This document shows, in pieces, positions 1-8,309 of a stretch of DNA of 64,000 bases; position 1 is the first letter of the stretch, and every line of letters starts with the position of its first letter. The notes under the pieces were generated by a model that searched no databases, was not told the origin of the DNA, and saw only the letters and a list, made by a program, of their open reading frames with translations. Source of the stretch: Aliiroseovarius zhejiangensis (GTDB lineage Bacteria; Pseudomonadota; Alphaproteobacteria; Rhodobacterales; Rhodobacteraceae); the NCBI RefSeq assembly GCF_014656375.1, contig NZ_BNCH01000007.1, positions 62,001 to 126,000 on the forward strand, in the 5' to 3' direction. A program made the translations under genes and the position numbers.

Positions 1-226
1 CGCCCGCAATGACCGGCACGCGTCCGGCGGCAGACTCGACCACCGCTTCGATCACCGCTTCATGCTCTTTATGGGTCAGGGTCGGGCTTTCACCGGTCGT
101 CCCGACAGGCACCAATCCGTGCGACCCTTCGGAAATCTGCCAGTCCACCAAGCGTTTGAGCGCGTCGAAATCCACTGCGCCGTCCTTGAACGGCGTGACC
201 AGGGCAGGAAGAGATCCTTTGAACAT
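1..226 (-). CDS. dapA: 4-hydroxy-tetrahydrodipicolinate synthase, N-terminal part (runs off the window)
   Basis: Only the first 75 codons are present; the gene runs leftward past base 1. Reading from the ATG at 226 gives [13 protein letters not shown], then the GTTGESPTL segment, which is the typical DapA start and the TTGE motif of this Schiff-base aldolase family. The enzyme condenses pyruvate with aspartate semialdehyde in lysine and diaminopimelate synthesis. It is divergent from the lytic transglycosylase gene at 367, with a 140-base intergenic region. Related class I aldolases share the GTTGE motif, but [13 protein letters not shown] argues for DapA itself. Confidence 0.88.
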   Translation of the reverse strand, partial: MFKGSLPALVTPFKDGAVDFDALKRLVDWQISEGSHGLVPVGTTGESPTLTHKEHEAVIEAVVESAAGRVPVIAG

Positions 227-366
227 GACACGCTCCATCTTGTTGTATCTGATTTCAGGCGGTGCAAACTGACTCGCACCCGCAAACGCGGCGGAAACTA
301 GCCGGGTTCAACACAAATGCCAAGTTTGTGTGTTGCGTATCCGGCGGCCATTACTAGTTTTTCCCC
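227..366. promoter_or_regulatory. dapA/slt divergent promoter region with inverted repeat
   Basis: This 140-base gap must hold the promoters of both divergent genes. It contains a perfect 7-base inverted repeat, ACACAAA at 311-317 and TTTGTGT at 325-331, separated by 7 bases. The repeat lies about 36 bases before the slt start and could be an operator or a hairpin in the slt leader. No clear -35/-10 pair was picked out. Confidence 0.35.
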
Positions 367-2328
367 ATGAGCAGGATATTCAAACACACAATCGGGGCCT
401 TGTCCCTGTCACTCTTGCCCTTTCTGGCGATGTCGAAAGGGGCAGTGGCGCAAGAATCAAGCGCGGTGAACGCGTTGAAGCAGGCGGTGCAACAGGCCCG
501 CTCGGAGGACTGGCCCGCAGCCTTGTCGACGGCACAGGGCGGAGGGCCTTTGGTGCGCGATATCGTCGAATGGCACCGGTTGCGCCGTGGCGAGGGCAGT
601 TTCGAGGACACCCGCGCCTTTTTGGCGAAACACCCGGATTGGCCGGGTCTGAAATACCTGCGCAAGCAATCCGAAGAGAGTATTCCGCATCGCTACGATC
701 CACAGAAGGTGTTGGCATTCTTCAAACAGGAACCACCGCAAACCGGCCGGGGTGCGCTGCGGCACGCCGAGGCGTTGACCGCGACAGGTGCCGCCGAAGA
801 AGCCCGCGCCCAGATCATCCTGGCCTGGACCACCCTGTCGCTGGACGAAGAAGAACATGATGCGTTCCTGTCCCGCTATGGCGACACGCTGAAACCCTAT
901 CACTGGGACCGGCTGGATATGCTGCTTTGGCGCGGCGATACGCAGGACGCGGGCTGGATGCTGCCGTTGGTCGACAAGGATCATCAGGCGCTGGCCAAAG
1001 CGCGACTGGCCCTGCGCAAGAAGAAAGACGGCGTCGACGCGCTGATCGCCGCTGTTCCTTCTGCTTTGGCAGATGATCCGGGGCTTGCCTATGAGCGTTT
1101 TCTGTGGCGGGCGTCGAAGGGGCGCAATCAGGACGCGATCGACCTGATCCTTACCCGTTCCAATAGCGCGGCATCGCTTGGAAAACCGCATCTCTGGGCC
1201 AGTTGGCGCCGGGTTCTGGCGCGGTGGTCGATGCGCGAAGGCAAGGCGCAGCAAGCCTATCAACTGGCGGCGTTCCATCACCTGTCCGGCGGGTCGGATC
1301 AGAACGACCTTGAATGGATCGCGGGTTATGTCGCGCTGCGCAAGTTGAACGACCCCGTCACGGCGCTGGAGCATTTCCAGGCGTTCCGTCTGGCGGTGGA
1401 CACACCGATCAGCATGGGTCGCGCGGGGTATTGGCTGGGTCGCGCCTATGAGGCGTCGGGCGACGCGGTCGCGGCACAGGCTGCCTATGAGCTGGGCGGC
1501 GAATATCAGACAAGTTTCTATGGTTTACTGGCGGCTGAAAAGGCCGGGCTGCCCATGGACCCGACATTGACCGGTAACGAGCCATTTCCCCCGTTCAAAC
1601 AAGCACGGTTTTGGGGCGGGACGGTTATGGAAGCCGCGCGCCTGTTGCAAGCGGCTGGCGAACTCTATTGGGCCGAACGGTTTACCGTGCATCTGGCCGA
1701 AAGCCTTAACCGAGAAGAGATCGGCCAGCTTGCCGCATGGGCCGAAAGCGTGGATGAGCCGCATTTGCAGGTGATGATTGCCAAACAGGCCGCCCGTGTT
1801 GGTCTGACGATTCCGCGCCCCTATTATCCGACGCCGGATATCGGGCGCGGCAACCGAACGGTTCCCCGCGCGCTTGAGCTTGCCATCGCACGGCGCGAAA
1901 GCGAATTTGACCCCAGCGTCATGTCCGGTGTGGGCGCGCGTGGGTTGATGCAGCTCATGCCCGGCACCGCATCGGACATGGCCAAGCGTCTGGACATGCC
2001 ATACTCGAAATCACGCCTGATCACGGATCCCGAATACAACACACGATTAGGGTCGGAATATCTTGCCAAACTGATCGAGGATTTCGGCATGAACCCGGTG
2101 CTGGTGTCCGTGGCCTACAATGCAGGGCCGACCCGCGCGACACGGTGGTCGGAGCAACTGGGCGATGTGCGTGCCGGTTCGACCGATATCATCGACTGGA
2201 TCGAGCATATTCCGTTCCGCGAGACCCGGAACTACGTCATGCGCGTGGCAGAAAGCCTGCCTGTCTATCGCGCGCGGCTGACCGGCAAAACCGAACCGCT
2301 TTCGCTGTCAAAGGAGCTTAAGCAATAG
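367..2328 (+). CDS. soluble lytic murein transglycosylase (Slt70-like)
   Basis: A 653-residue periplasmic peptidoglycan-cleaving enzyme. Residues 1-29 form a signal peptide ending at AVA-QE. A long alpha-helical repeat region follows (about 30-480), as in Slt70, then a C-terminal lysozyme-like domain. That domain has ARRESEFDPS (catalytic Glu near residue 511), GARGLMQLMPGTA and VSVAYNAGP, the three signature segments of family 1 lytic transglycosylases. It cuts the MurNAc-GlcNAc bond and leaves 1,6-anhydro ends. The length matches Slt70. The gene is divergent from dapA, and its 3' end overlaps the convergent DMT transporter gene by 11 bases. Confidence 0.93.
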   Translation: MSRIFKHTIGALSLSLLPFLAMSKGAVAQESSAVNALKQAVQQARSEDWPAALSTAQGGGPLVRDIVEWHRLRRGEGSFEDTRAFLAKHPDWPGLKYLRKQSEESIPHRYDPQKVLAFFKQEPPQTGRGALRHAEALTATGAAEEARAQIILAWTTLSLDEEEHDAFLSRYGDTLKPYHWDRLDMLLWRGDTQDAGWMLPLVDKDHQALAKARLALRKKKDGVDALIAAVPSALADDPGLAYERFLWRASKGRNQDAIDLILTRSNSAASLGKPHLWASWRRVLARWSMREGKAQQAYQLAAFHHLSGGSDQNDLEWIAGYVALRKLNDPVTALEHFQAFRLAVDTPISMGRAGYWLGRAYEASGDAVAAQAAYELGGEYQTSFYGLLAAEKAGLPMDPTLTGNEPFPPFKQARFWGGTVMEAARLLQAAGELYWAERFTVHLAESLNREEIGQLAAWAESVDEPHLQVMIAKQAARVGLTIPRPYYPTPDIGRGNRTVPRALELAIARRESEFDPSVMSGVGARGLMQLMPGTASDMAKRLDMPYSKSRLITDPEYNTRLGSEYLAKLIEDFGMNPVLVSVAYNAGPTRATRWSEQLGDVRAGSTDIIDWIEHIPFRETRNYVMRVAESLPVYRARLTGKTEPLSLSKELKQ

Positions 2329-3190
2329 GCCGGGCCGCACGGCGGCTGCGGAGGAGGGTAAATATCCCCGCGCCGACCACGATGGCGGCACCAATCACCA
2401 CGTTCGTGCGAAGCTCTTCCCCAAACAGGGATACACCAAGGATCGAGACGAAAACGAGTTGCAGATAGGCGAAAGGCTGGACCACGCTGGCCTCGGCAAA
2501 TTCATAGCATTTGATCAGGAGCCAGTGCCCCAGCACACCGGTGACACACAGAAGCGCCATCCAGCCCCAGTCACGCGCGATCATCGGCTCCCAAAACGCA
2601 GCACCGATGCCGGTCATCACGACCGCGCCAACTATCCCGGTCCAGAAAAAGCTGGTCTGGGTGCTGTCGGTTTTCGCCGCCAGCCGGGTCAGCAGCCCGT
2701 AAAGCGCGAACATCAGCGCACCGATCAAGGGCACGATCGCCTCGGGCGCGAAGACTCCGACGCCGGGTTGCAGAATGACCAGAATGCCGATGAACCCGAT
2801 ACCGATGGCCAGCCATCGCCGCCAACCCACTCGTTCCCCCAGCACCGGGCCAGAGAATGCCGCGACCAGCAGCGGATAACACGCAAAAATCGCGTGGCTT
2901 TCCACCAGCCCCAGAAGCACGAATGACAATACCGTCACGCAGATTTCCAGCGCCAGAAGCGCGCCGCGAAAGATTTGCAGATAAGGGCGGGCGGGACGCA
3001 GGGCACTCCTTAGACCACCATTGCGACGGGTCAACCAGATGACGAACGCGGCAAAGAACCAGTACCGGATCATCACCACCATCCAGACACTATAGGCATC
3101 GGCAAGGTGGCGCGAAATGCCATCCTGCATGGCGAAAACGAAGGTCGCCCCAATCATCAGCAGAATACCGGCGCGGGTGTTTTGCTCCAT
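2318..3190 (-). CDS. DMT-family (EamA) transporter
   Basis: A 290-residue inner-membrane protein with about ten hydrophobic segments arranged as two EamA-type halves, the usual layout of drug/metabolite exporters such as RhaT- and YdcZ-like proteins. The N-terminus MEQNTRAGILLMIGATFVFAMQDGISR is typical of the alphaproteobacterial group that resembles S-adenosylmethionine or riboflavin-type permeases. The substrate cannot be read from sequence. The gene sits 11 bases downstream of mnmD on the same strand, so the two are probably co-transcribed. Its 3' end overlaps the slt 3' end. Confidence 0.88.
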   Translation of the reverse strand: MEQNTRAGILLMIGATFVFAMQDGISRHLADAYSVWMVVMIRYWFFAAFVIWLTRRNGGLRSALRPARPYLQIFRGALLALEICVTVLSFVLLGLVESHAIFACYPLLVAAFSGPVLGERVGWRRWLAIGIGFIGILVILQPGVGVFAPEAIVPLIGALMFALYGLLTRLAAKTDSTQTSFFWTGIVGAVVMTGIGAAFWEPMIARDWGWMALLCVTGVLGHWLLIKCYEFAEASVVQPFAYLQLVFVSILGVSLFGEELRTNVVIGAAIVVGAGIFTLLRSRRAARPIA

Positions 3191-3201
3191 CTGGCGGCTC
3201 C

Positions 3202-3879
3202 TCAGGGGCGCAGGGTGCCGCGGCTCATGTGCCGCTTGCGTCCATAGCCCGGTGAGCGTTCCACATCAAAGCCCGCCGCGTCCAGCCCCCGGCGCACGAA
3301 TCCGGCGGCAGTATAGGTCGCGAATGTGCCACCGGGCGCAGTGTGTGCACCAACCTGCTTCATCAACTCGTCGCCCCATAGTTCAGGGTTCTTGGCGGGC
3401 GAGAAGCCATCCAGAAACCACGCGTCAGCCTTGTCCTGCCAAGCGGGCAGGGTCTGGCGGGCATCGCCGGTGATCACGTCGACGGCGAAACCATCCAGAT
3501 CGAACGAGCGCACGCCATCACCCCATGCCGACAGGAATGGCGCGGCGACAGCACGCGCTTCGGGAAAGGCGCCCAGCGCCTTGGCAATGTCGTCGGCCGC
3601 CATCGGAAACGCCTCGAACGAAGTGAAGCGGACGCCGGTTGGTGCGCCTGCGTCGCGCCACAACAAGAACGTCGCCAGCATGTTCAACCCTGTGCCAAAC
3701 CCCAGTTCGGCCACATGAAACCCCGGTGCAAACCGGGCGGGCAGATCGTTGCCGCTCAGGAACACATGGCGCGTCTCGGCCAACCCGTCTTCCAGCGAGA
3801 AATACGGGTCGTCAAACCGCGTCGCCACCGGTACGCCGCTGTCTTTCCATGTGATGTCTGCGTTCTGGTTCTTTGCCAT
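3202..3879 (-). CDS. mnmD: tRNA 5-methylaminomethyl-2-thiouridine methyltransferase MnmD (MnmC1-type domain)
   Basis: A 225-residue SAM-dependent methyltransferase corresponding to the N-terminal half of E. coli MnmC. It methylates nm5U34 to mnm5U34 in the anticodon wobble position of certain tRNAs. Visible marks are the VAELGFGTGLNML SAM-binding loop and the WFLDGFSPAKNPELW catalytic segment, diagnostic for this family. An open frame continues upstream to 4218, but the family N-terminus fits the ATG at 3879 (MAKNQNADITW). The oxidase partner lies divergently next door, so the bifunctional MnmC of enterobacteria is encoded here as two separate genes. Confidence 0.9.
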   Translation of the reverse strand: MAKNQNADITWKDSGVPVATRFDDPYFSLEDGLAETRHVFLSGNDLPARFAPGFHVAELGFGTGLNMLATFLLWRDAGAPTGVRFTSFEAFPMAADDIAKALGAFPEARAVAAPFLSAWGDGVRSFDLDGFAVDVITGDARQTLPAWQDKADAWFLDGFSPAKNPELWGDELMKQVGAHTAPGGTFATYTAAGFVRRGLDAAGFDVERSPGYGRKRHMSRGTLRP

Positions 3880-3933
3880 GACTTGCCCTAGAACTCGGCC
3901 CAACGCGCGTGACCATGAAGAAGGACCGATGCT

Positions 3934-4974
3934 TTGGCAATCGTGGATGTGACCATTTATGGCGCGGGTATCTTTGGCCTGTCCGTGGCGTGGAGCTGCG
4001 TGAAGCGCGGTGCCAAGGTGCGCGTGATTGATCCGCATGGCGTCGGAGCGGGGTCGTCTGGAGGGTTGGTCGGAGCACTGGCCCCGCATGTGCCGGAACG
4101 ATGGAACGCGAAGAAGGCGTTTCAGTTTGATAGCCTGATCATGGCGGAAGAGTATTGGGCCGAGGTTGAGGCTGTGTCCGGCCTGTCCTCGGGTTATGGC
4201 CGCACGGGGCGGCTGCAACCCATTGCCGACGACCGCCTTCTAACCCTGGCACATGAGCGGCAGGCCGAGGCTGCCACGTTGTGGCAGGGAAAGGCTGTGT
4301 GGGAGGTTCTCCCCGCCACTGACTTTCCGGGCTGGGCACCGGACAGCCCGACCGGATACCTGATCCACGACACGCTGACCGCACGGATGAACCCGCGACT
4401 GGCGGCACAGGCGTTGGCAAGCGCAGTTCAGGCAAAGGGGGGCGAGATTCAGACCGCTGGCCGCGAAGAAGGCTATGTCGTCTGGGCCACCGGCTGGCAG
4501 GGGCTTTTGGCCTTGTCGCAAGAGTTGGGGAAACCCGTCGGCAACGGCGTGAAAGGGCAAAGCGCGCTTTTACGTCACGACGCCGCCACGCTTCCGCAAA
4601 TCTTTGCAGACGCGCTGCATATCATCCCCCATGCGAACGGCACAGTCGCCATCGGATCAACCAGCGAACGCGAATTCGATGACCCGACAGGCTGTGACGC
4701 CGCGATTGAGGACGTAATCGCCCGTGCCCGCGCCGCCTGCCCGGCCATCGCAGATGCGCCAGTCATTGACCGCTGGGCGGGCGTGCGCCCACGCGCAAAA
4801 TCCCGCGCACCAATGCTGGGTCGCTATCCCGGCAGGCCCGGTCACTTCATCGCAAATGGCGGCTTCAAGATCGGCTTCGGCATGGGGCCGAAGGTCGGCG
4901 AGGTGATGGCCGATCTGGTGCTGGACGGGTGCGACACGATTCCCGAAGAATTCAGGGTTGAGGTCAGTCTTTAG
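3934..4974 (+). CDS. FAD-dependent oxidoreductase, MnmC2-like (DAO family)
   Basis: A 346-residue DAO-type flavoprotein. The N-terminal IYGAGIFGLSVAW is the dinucleotide-binding GxGxxG-type motif, and the C-terminal RPRAKSRAPMLG and GGFKIGFGMGPKVGEVMADLV segments close the FAD site. Position opposite mnmD suggests it does the oxidase step of MnmC, removing the carboxymethyl group from cmnm5s2U34, but a glycine-oxidase-like role is also possible. The start is a TTG at 3934: AAGGA lies 8 bases upstream at 3921-3925, while the nearby ATG at 3929 is out of frame and stops at once. The end overlaps the convergent FMN reductase gene by 4 bases. Confidence 0.8.
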   Translation: MAIVDVTIYGAGIFGLSVAWSCVKRGAKVRVIDPHGVGAGSSGGLVGALAPHVPERWNAKKAFQFDSLIMAEEYWAEVEAVSGLSSGYGRTGRLQPIADDRLLTLAHERQAEAATLWQGKAVWEVLPATDFPGWAPDSPTGYLIHDTLTARMNPRLAAQALASAVQAKGGEIQTAGREEGYVVWATGWQGLLALSQELGKPVGNGVKGQSALLRHDAATLPQIFADALHIIPHANGTVAIGSTSEREFDDPTGCDAAIEDVIARARAACPAIADAPVIDRWAGVRPRAKSRAPMLGRYPGRPGHFIANGGFKIGFGMGPKVGEVMADLVLDGCDTIPEEFRVEVSL

Positions 4975-5516
4975 GCCCGTTCAACCTCGGCCCGCAGCCT
5001 CTCCATCAACGCCGATAGCGTGGCTTCGTATCGCTCGCTTTTCAGCTTACCGCTTTCATCAAACTCCTGACGGCTACCTGCGACAGCCACGGATGGCCCG
5101 GTGATCAGGCGTGGCTGGAACGGCATCATCGCCAAAACCAATGAGTTTTGCGCCCGCACGCCCCCGGCCCGCCCCGCAGCAGCCGACATGATTGCCACCG
5201 GCTTGTCCGTCCACGGCATCGGTTTCACCCGGCTGACCCAATCAAGCGCATTCTTCAAAACGCCGGACAACATGCTGTTATATTCGGGCGTCGAGATGAT
5301 GACCGCATCGGCCACCGCGATTTGCCCCGCCAGACGGACCACGCTGTCAGGCGCGCCGTGTGCGTCTTCGTCATCGGCATTGAAAAGTGGCAGAGCAAGA
5401 TCGGCCTCGGTAAACTCCGCATCGCCATAAAGGCGCGCGGCGTTTCTGATCAGAAGCCGGTTCGTTGCGTCTTTACGCAATGACCCGGACATGCCAAGCA
5501 AACAATGATTGGACAA
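4971..5516 (-). CDS. NAD(P)H-dependent FMN reductase
   Basis: A 181-residue flavodoxin-like reductase. GMSGSLRKDATNRLL near the N-terminus is the FMN phosphate-binding loop of the ArsH/SsuE/YieF group, and STPEYNSMLSGVLKNALDWVSR is the second signature of the family. It probably reduces free flavin or quinone-type substrates with NAD(P)H in the cytoplasm. A longer open frame begins at 5600, but a perfect GGAGG sits just upstream of a TTG at 5516, giving MSNHCLLGMSGSLRKD, which matches the usual N-terminal length. The TTG start is therefore preferred. Confidence 0.86.
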   Translation of the reverse strand: MSNHCLLGMSGSLRKDATNRLLIRNAARLYGDAEFTEADLALPLFNADDEDAHGAPDSVVRLAGQIAVADAVIISTPEYNSMLSGVLKNALDWVSRVKPMPWTDKPVAIMSAAAGRAGGVRAQNSLVLAMMPFQPRLITGPSVAVAGSRQEFDESGKLKSERYEATLSALMERLRAEVERA

Positions 5517-5598
5517 TGGAACCTCCCTCAAGCGTCCCGCCAAGGTGCGGTGCGCGTCGGGCAAGGTCAACGGTTGAATGGGCAACGGGGGTACAGAC

Positions 5599-7254
5599 AT
5601 GCGGCATGGCGGACAGATTTTGGTCGATCACCTTAAGACCGAAGGGGTGCGGCGCGTGTTCTCGGTGCCCGGGGAAAGTTTTCTGGCGGCGTTGGATGGC
5701 CTGCATGACAGCGGGATCGAGAACGTCGTTTGTCGTCAGGAAGGCGGCGCGGCCATGATGGCCGAGGCACATGGAAAACTGACCGGAGAGCCGGGGGTGG
5801 TGTTCGTCACCCGCGGTCCCGGGGCGTCCAATGCCGCGTCCGGCATTCACGTGGCCCAACAAGACAGCACGCCGATGGTGGTGTTCGTCGGTCAGATCGC
5901 CCGCAACCATCGCGACCGCGAGGCGTTTCAGGAAGTCGACTATCGCGCCGTGTTCGGCACGCTGGCCAAATGGTCCTGCGAAGTGGACCAGACCGAGCGC
6001 CTGCCTGAATACCTTGCCCGCGCCTTTCACATGGCGCGGTCTGGTCGTCCCGGCCCGGTGATCGTTGCCTTGCCCGAAGATATGCTAAGCGCCCATGCCG
6101 ACGTGCCCGACCGCCCAGCGATGGCCCGATCGAACGGACATGTCACCGCAGGGGATGCGCAAGCGATCACCGCGATGCTGGCAGACGCGAAAGCACCTTT
6201 GCTGATCGCGGGTGGGCCGGGCTGGTCGCAAGAGGCGGCTGACAACTTGGCCCGGTTTGCGAACGCCCATGACCTGCCCGTCGCCTGTGCCTTCCGGCGA
6301 CAGGACTTCATGGACAACCGCCACCCGAACTATGTCGGCGACCTTGGGGTCGGGATGAACCCGAAACTGGGCGCGCGGCTGCGCGAGGCCGACACGCTGA
6401 TCGTTGTGGGATCGCGACTGGGTGACAGTGTGACGGGCGGTTACGAGCTGTTAGCCCCTGCCGCCACAAGCAAGCGGATCGTGCATATCTATCCCGATCC
6501 GAACGAGCTGGGGCGCGTGTACCACGCCGATCTGGCGCTGGTGGCCACCGGACCCGAGGCCCTTGCGGCGCTTGTGCAGACAAATGGAACGGAAGCGCCC
6601 ACATGGTCCGACTGGACCCGATCCGCGCGCGGCGATTATGAGGCTTTTCAACACCCGGTGACCACGCCCGGAGACGTGAAAATGGAAGAGGTGGTTCTGT
6701 GGTTGTCCAAGAACCTGCCCGAGGACGCCATCATCACCAACGGGGCCGGCAATTATGCCACATGGCTGCACCGTTACTTCTGCTTCAAACAGCACGGCAC
6801 CCAGCTTGCACCCACGTCCGGGTCGATGGGATACGGGTTTCCCGCCGCAGTCGCCGCGAGCCTTGAACACCCCGACCACACCGTTGTCGCGTGGCTGGGG
6901 GACGGAGAGTTTCAGATGACGCTGAACGAGATGTCGACCGCCATCCAGCACGGTGCCAAACCCATCGCGATCATTGCCAATAACGGGCGATACGGCACGA
7001 TCCGCATGCATCAGGAACGCACCTATCCAGGGCGCGTGTCGGGCACCGACATGGCCAACCCCGACTTCGCCGACCTCGCAAAGGCATACGGCGGGCATGG
7101 CGAGACCGTGACCAATGGCGCAGAGTTTGCCGAGGCGTTCGCCCGCGCCAAAGCCGCCGACAGATTGGCGGTGATCGAGCTGGTGCTCGACCCGCAGGTT
7201 GCAACACCCAGCCTGACACTGGACGATTTGCGCGAAATGGGACGAAAGGGATGA
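5599..7254 (+). CDS. thiamine-diphosphate-dependent enzyme, acetolactate-synthase-like
   Basis: A 551-residue enzyme with the three-domain layout of ThDP enzymes of the acetolactate synthase/glyoxylate carboligase type. The N-terminal pyrimidine-binding domain carries the activating Glu in CRQEGGAAMM. The C-terminal pyrophosphate-binding domain has GDGEFQMTLNEM followed by NNGRYG, the GDG..NN cofactor motif. A true anabolic acetolactate synthase usually sits with ilvN, which is absent here, so this is likely a paralogue of unknown substrate. An ATG at 5578 is in frame, but the ATG at 5599 has a closer GGGGG ribosome site and gives the family-like start MRHGGQILVDHL. Confidence 0.85.
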   Translation: MRHGGQILVDHLKTEGVRRVFSVPGESFLAALDGLHDSGIENVVCRQEGGAAMMAEAHGKLTGEPGVVFVTRGPGASNAASGIHVAQQDSTPMVVFVGQIARNHRDREAFQEVDYRAVFGTLAKWSCEVDQTERLPEYLARAFHMARSGRPGPVIVALPEDMLSAHADVPDRPAMARSNGHVTAGDAQAITAMLADAKAPLLIAGGPGWSQEAADNLARFANAHDLPVACAFRRQDFMDNRHPNYVGDLGVGMNPKLGARLREADTLIVVGSRLGDSVTGGYELLAPAATSKRIVHIYPDPNELGRVYHADLALVATGPEALAALVQTNGTEAPTWSDWTRSARGDYEAFQHPVTTPGDVKMEEVVLWLSKNLPEDAIITNGAGNYATWLHRYFCFKQHGTQLAPTSGSMGYGFPAAVAASLEHPDHTVVAWLGDGEFQMTLNEMSTAIQHGAKPIAIIANNGRYGTIRMHQERTYPGRVSGTDMANPDFADLAKAYGGHGETVTNGAEFAEAFARAKAADRLAVIELVLDPQVATPSLTLDDLREMGRKG

Positions 7255-7263
7255 CGCGGGCGG

Positions 7264-7575
7264 TCAGCCACCCGGCATCTCCATCATCTCGGCCAGATGG
7301 ATGGTGCCCATCTGGATGAACGAGTTTTCACTGGCGATCGCCAGCGCCGCATCTGCGTCGGCCGCTTCGATGATGCAAAACCCCATCATTGGCTGTTTGA
7401 ACCCTTCGTGCGCGCCGTTGCCATCCACGGTCCACTGCGCCTTGAATGGTGTTTCCGGCATGACGAATGCATCCTTATACTTCGCAATCCACGCTTTATA
7501 CGCAGCCTGCATATCCGCCTTTTTGTGGTCCGGCACGTCGCGCGGTTCGTGGTAGGCGATATAGAATTTGGGCAT
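7264..7575 (-). CDS. YciI-like (YCII-related) small protein
   Basis: A 103-residue cytoplasmic protein that looks like a single dimeric alpha/beta-barrel (YCII-related) domain. It starts MPKFYIAYHEP and ends in a beta-rich GTIHLAEMMEMPGG segment. Family members are small proteins with poorly known activity. The gene lies 19 bases downstream of cobO on the same strand, so it is probably in the cobO transcript. No catalytic motif can be claimed. Confidence 0.7.
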   Translation of the reverse strand: MPKFYIAYHEPRDVPDHKKADMQAAYKAWIAKYKDAFVMPETPFKAQWTVDGNGAHEGFKQPMMGFCIIEAADADAALAIASENSFIQMGTIHLAEMMEMPGG

Positions 7576-7594
7576 CTTCGTCCTCCTCAGAGGT

Positions 7595-8203
7595 CTAGAA
7601 TTCGACCCCTTGCTGCGCTTTCACCCCCGACCGGAACGGGTGCTTGACCAGCTCCATCTCGGTCACCAGATCGGCGATTTCGATCAGTTCCTCTGCGGCG
7701 TTGCGTCCAGTCAGAACCACGTGAGTCATCTCGGGCTTTTCTTCAACAAGGAATTTGACCACGTCGTTCACATCCACATAGTCATAACGGATGGCGATGT
7801 TGATCTCGTCCAGCAAAACCATGGTGTTTGACGGGTCGCGGATCAGCTCTTTCGACTTTTCCCACGCCGCCTGTGCCATTTCGATGTCGCGCGTGCGGTC
7901 CTGGGTTTCCCAGGTAAAGCCCTCGCCCATCGTGTAAAATTCGCAAATGTCGCCGAACTTGTCGTTGATCAGGTCGCGTTCGCCGCAATCCATCCCGCCC
8001 TTGATGAACTGGACGACGGCGCATTTCATCCCATGCGCGATGCAGCGGAAAATCATCCCGAACGCAGCCGAGCTTTTGCCCTTGCCCTTGCCGGTATGCA
8101 CGATGATCAGACCCTTCTTGTCGGTCTTGGTCGCCATGATCTTGTCACGGGCGGCTTTCTTCTTGGCCATCTTCGAGGCGTGTCTGTCGGGATCTACGGT
8201 CAT
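7595..8203 (-). CDS. cobO: corrinoid adenosyltransferase CobO
   Basis: A 202-residue enzyme that transfers the 5'-deoxyadenosyl group of ATP to cob(I)yrinic acid a,c-diamide (or salvaged corrinoids) in cobalamin synthesis. The P-loop HTGKGKGKSSAAFG is at about residues 36-49, and VLLDEINIAIRY and HVVLTGRNA are further CobA/CobO/BtuR signatures. The charged N-terminal tail before the P-loop is usual for CobO. The open frame extends upstream, but the ATG at 8203 has GAGGA 6 bases before it. It probably forms a transcription unit with the upstream membrane-protein gene and the downstream YciI-like gene. Confidence 0.95.
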   Translation of the reverse strand: MTVDPDRHASKMAKKKAARDKIMATKTDKKGLIIVHTGKGKGKSSAAFGMIFRCIAHGMKCAVVQFIKGGMDCGERDLINDKFGDICEFYTMGEGFTWETQDRTRDIEMAQAAWEKSKELIRDPSNTMVLLDEINIAIRYDYVDVNDVVKFLVEEKPEMTHVVLTGRNAAEELIEIADLVTEMELVKHPFRSGVKAQQGVEF

Positions 8204-8309
8204 GCTGTCCTCATGATTTGTTCGCCCGTCACTGTGCGGCTCATAAGGTCCAGATGCAAGAGAGGGCGCGCCGCATCCAACACGCCCCCGTCCTTTGATG
8301 GTGTCTGGT

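Noticed and set aside
457-1374. Long minus-strand open frame (305 codons) opposite the slt gene
   Set aside because: It mirrors the GC-rich codons of slt, has no recognisable domain, and slt has strong family motifs in the same stretch.
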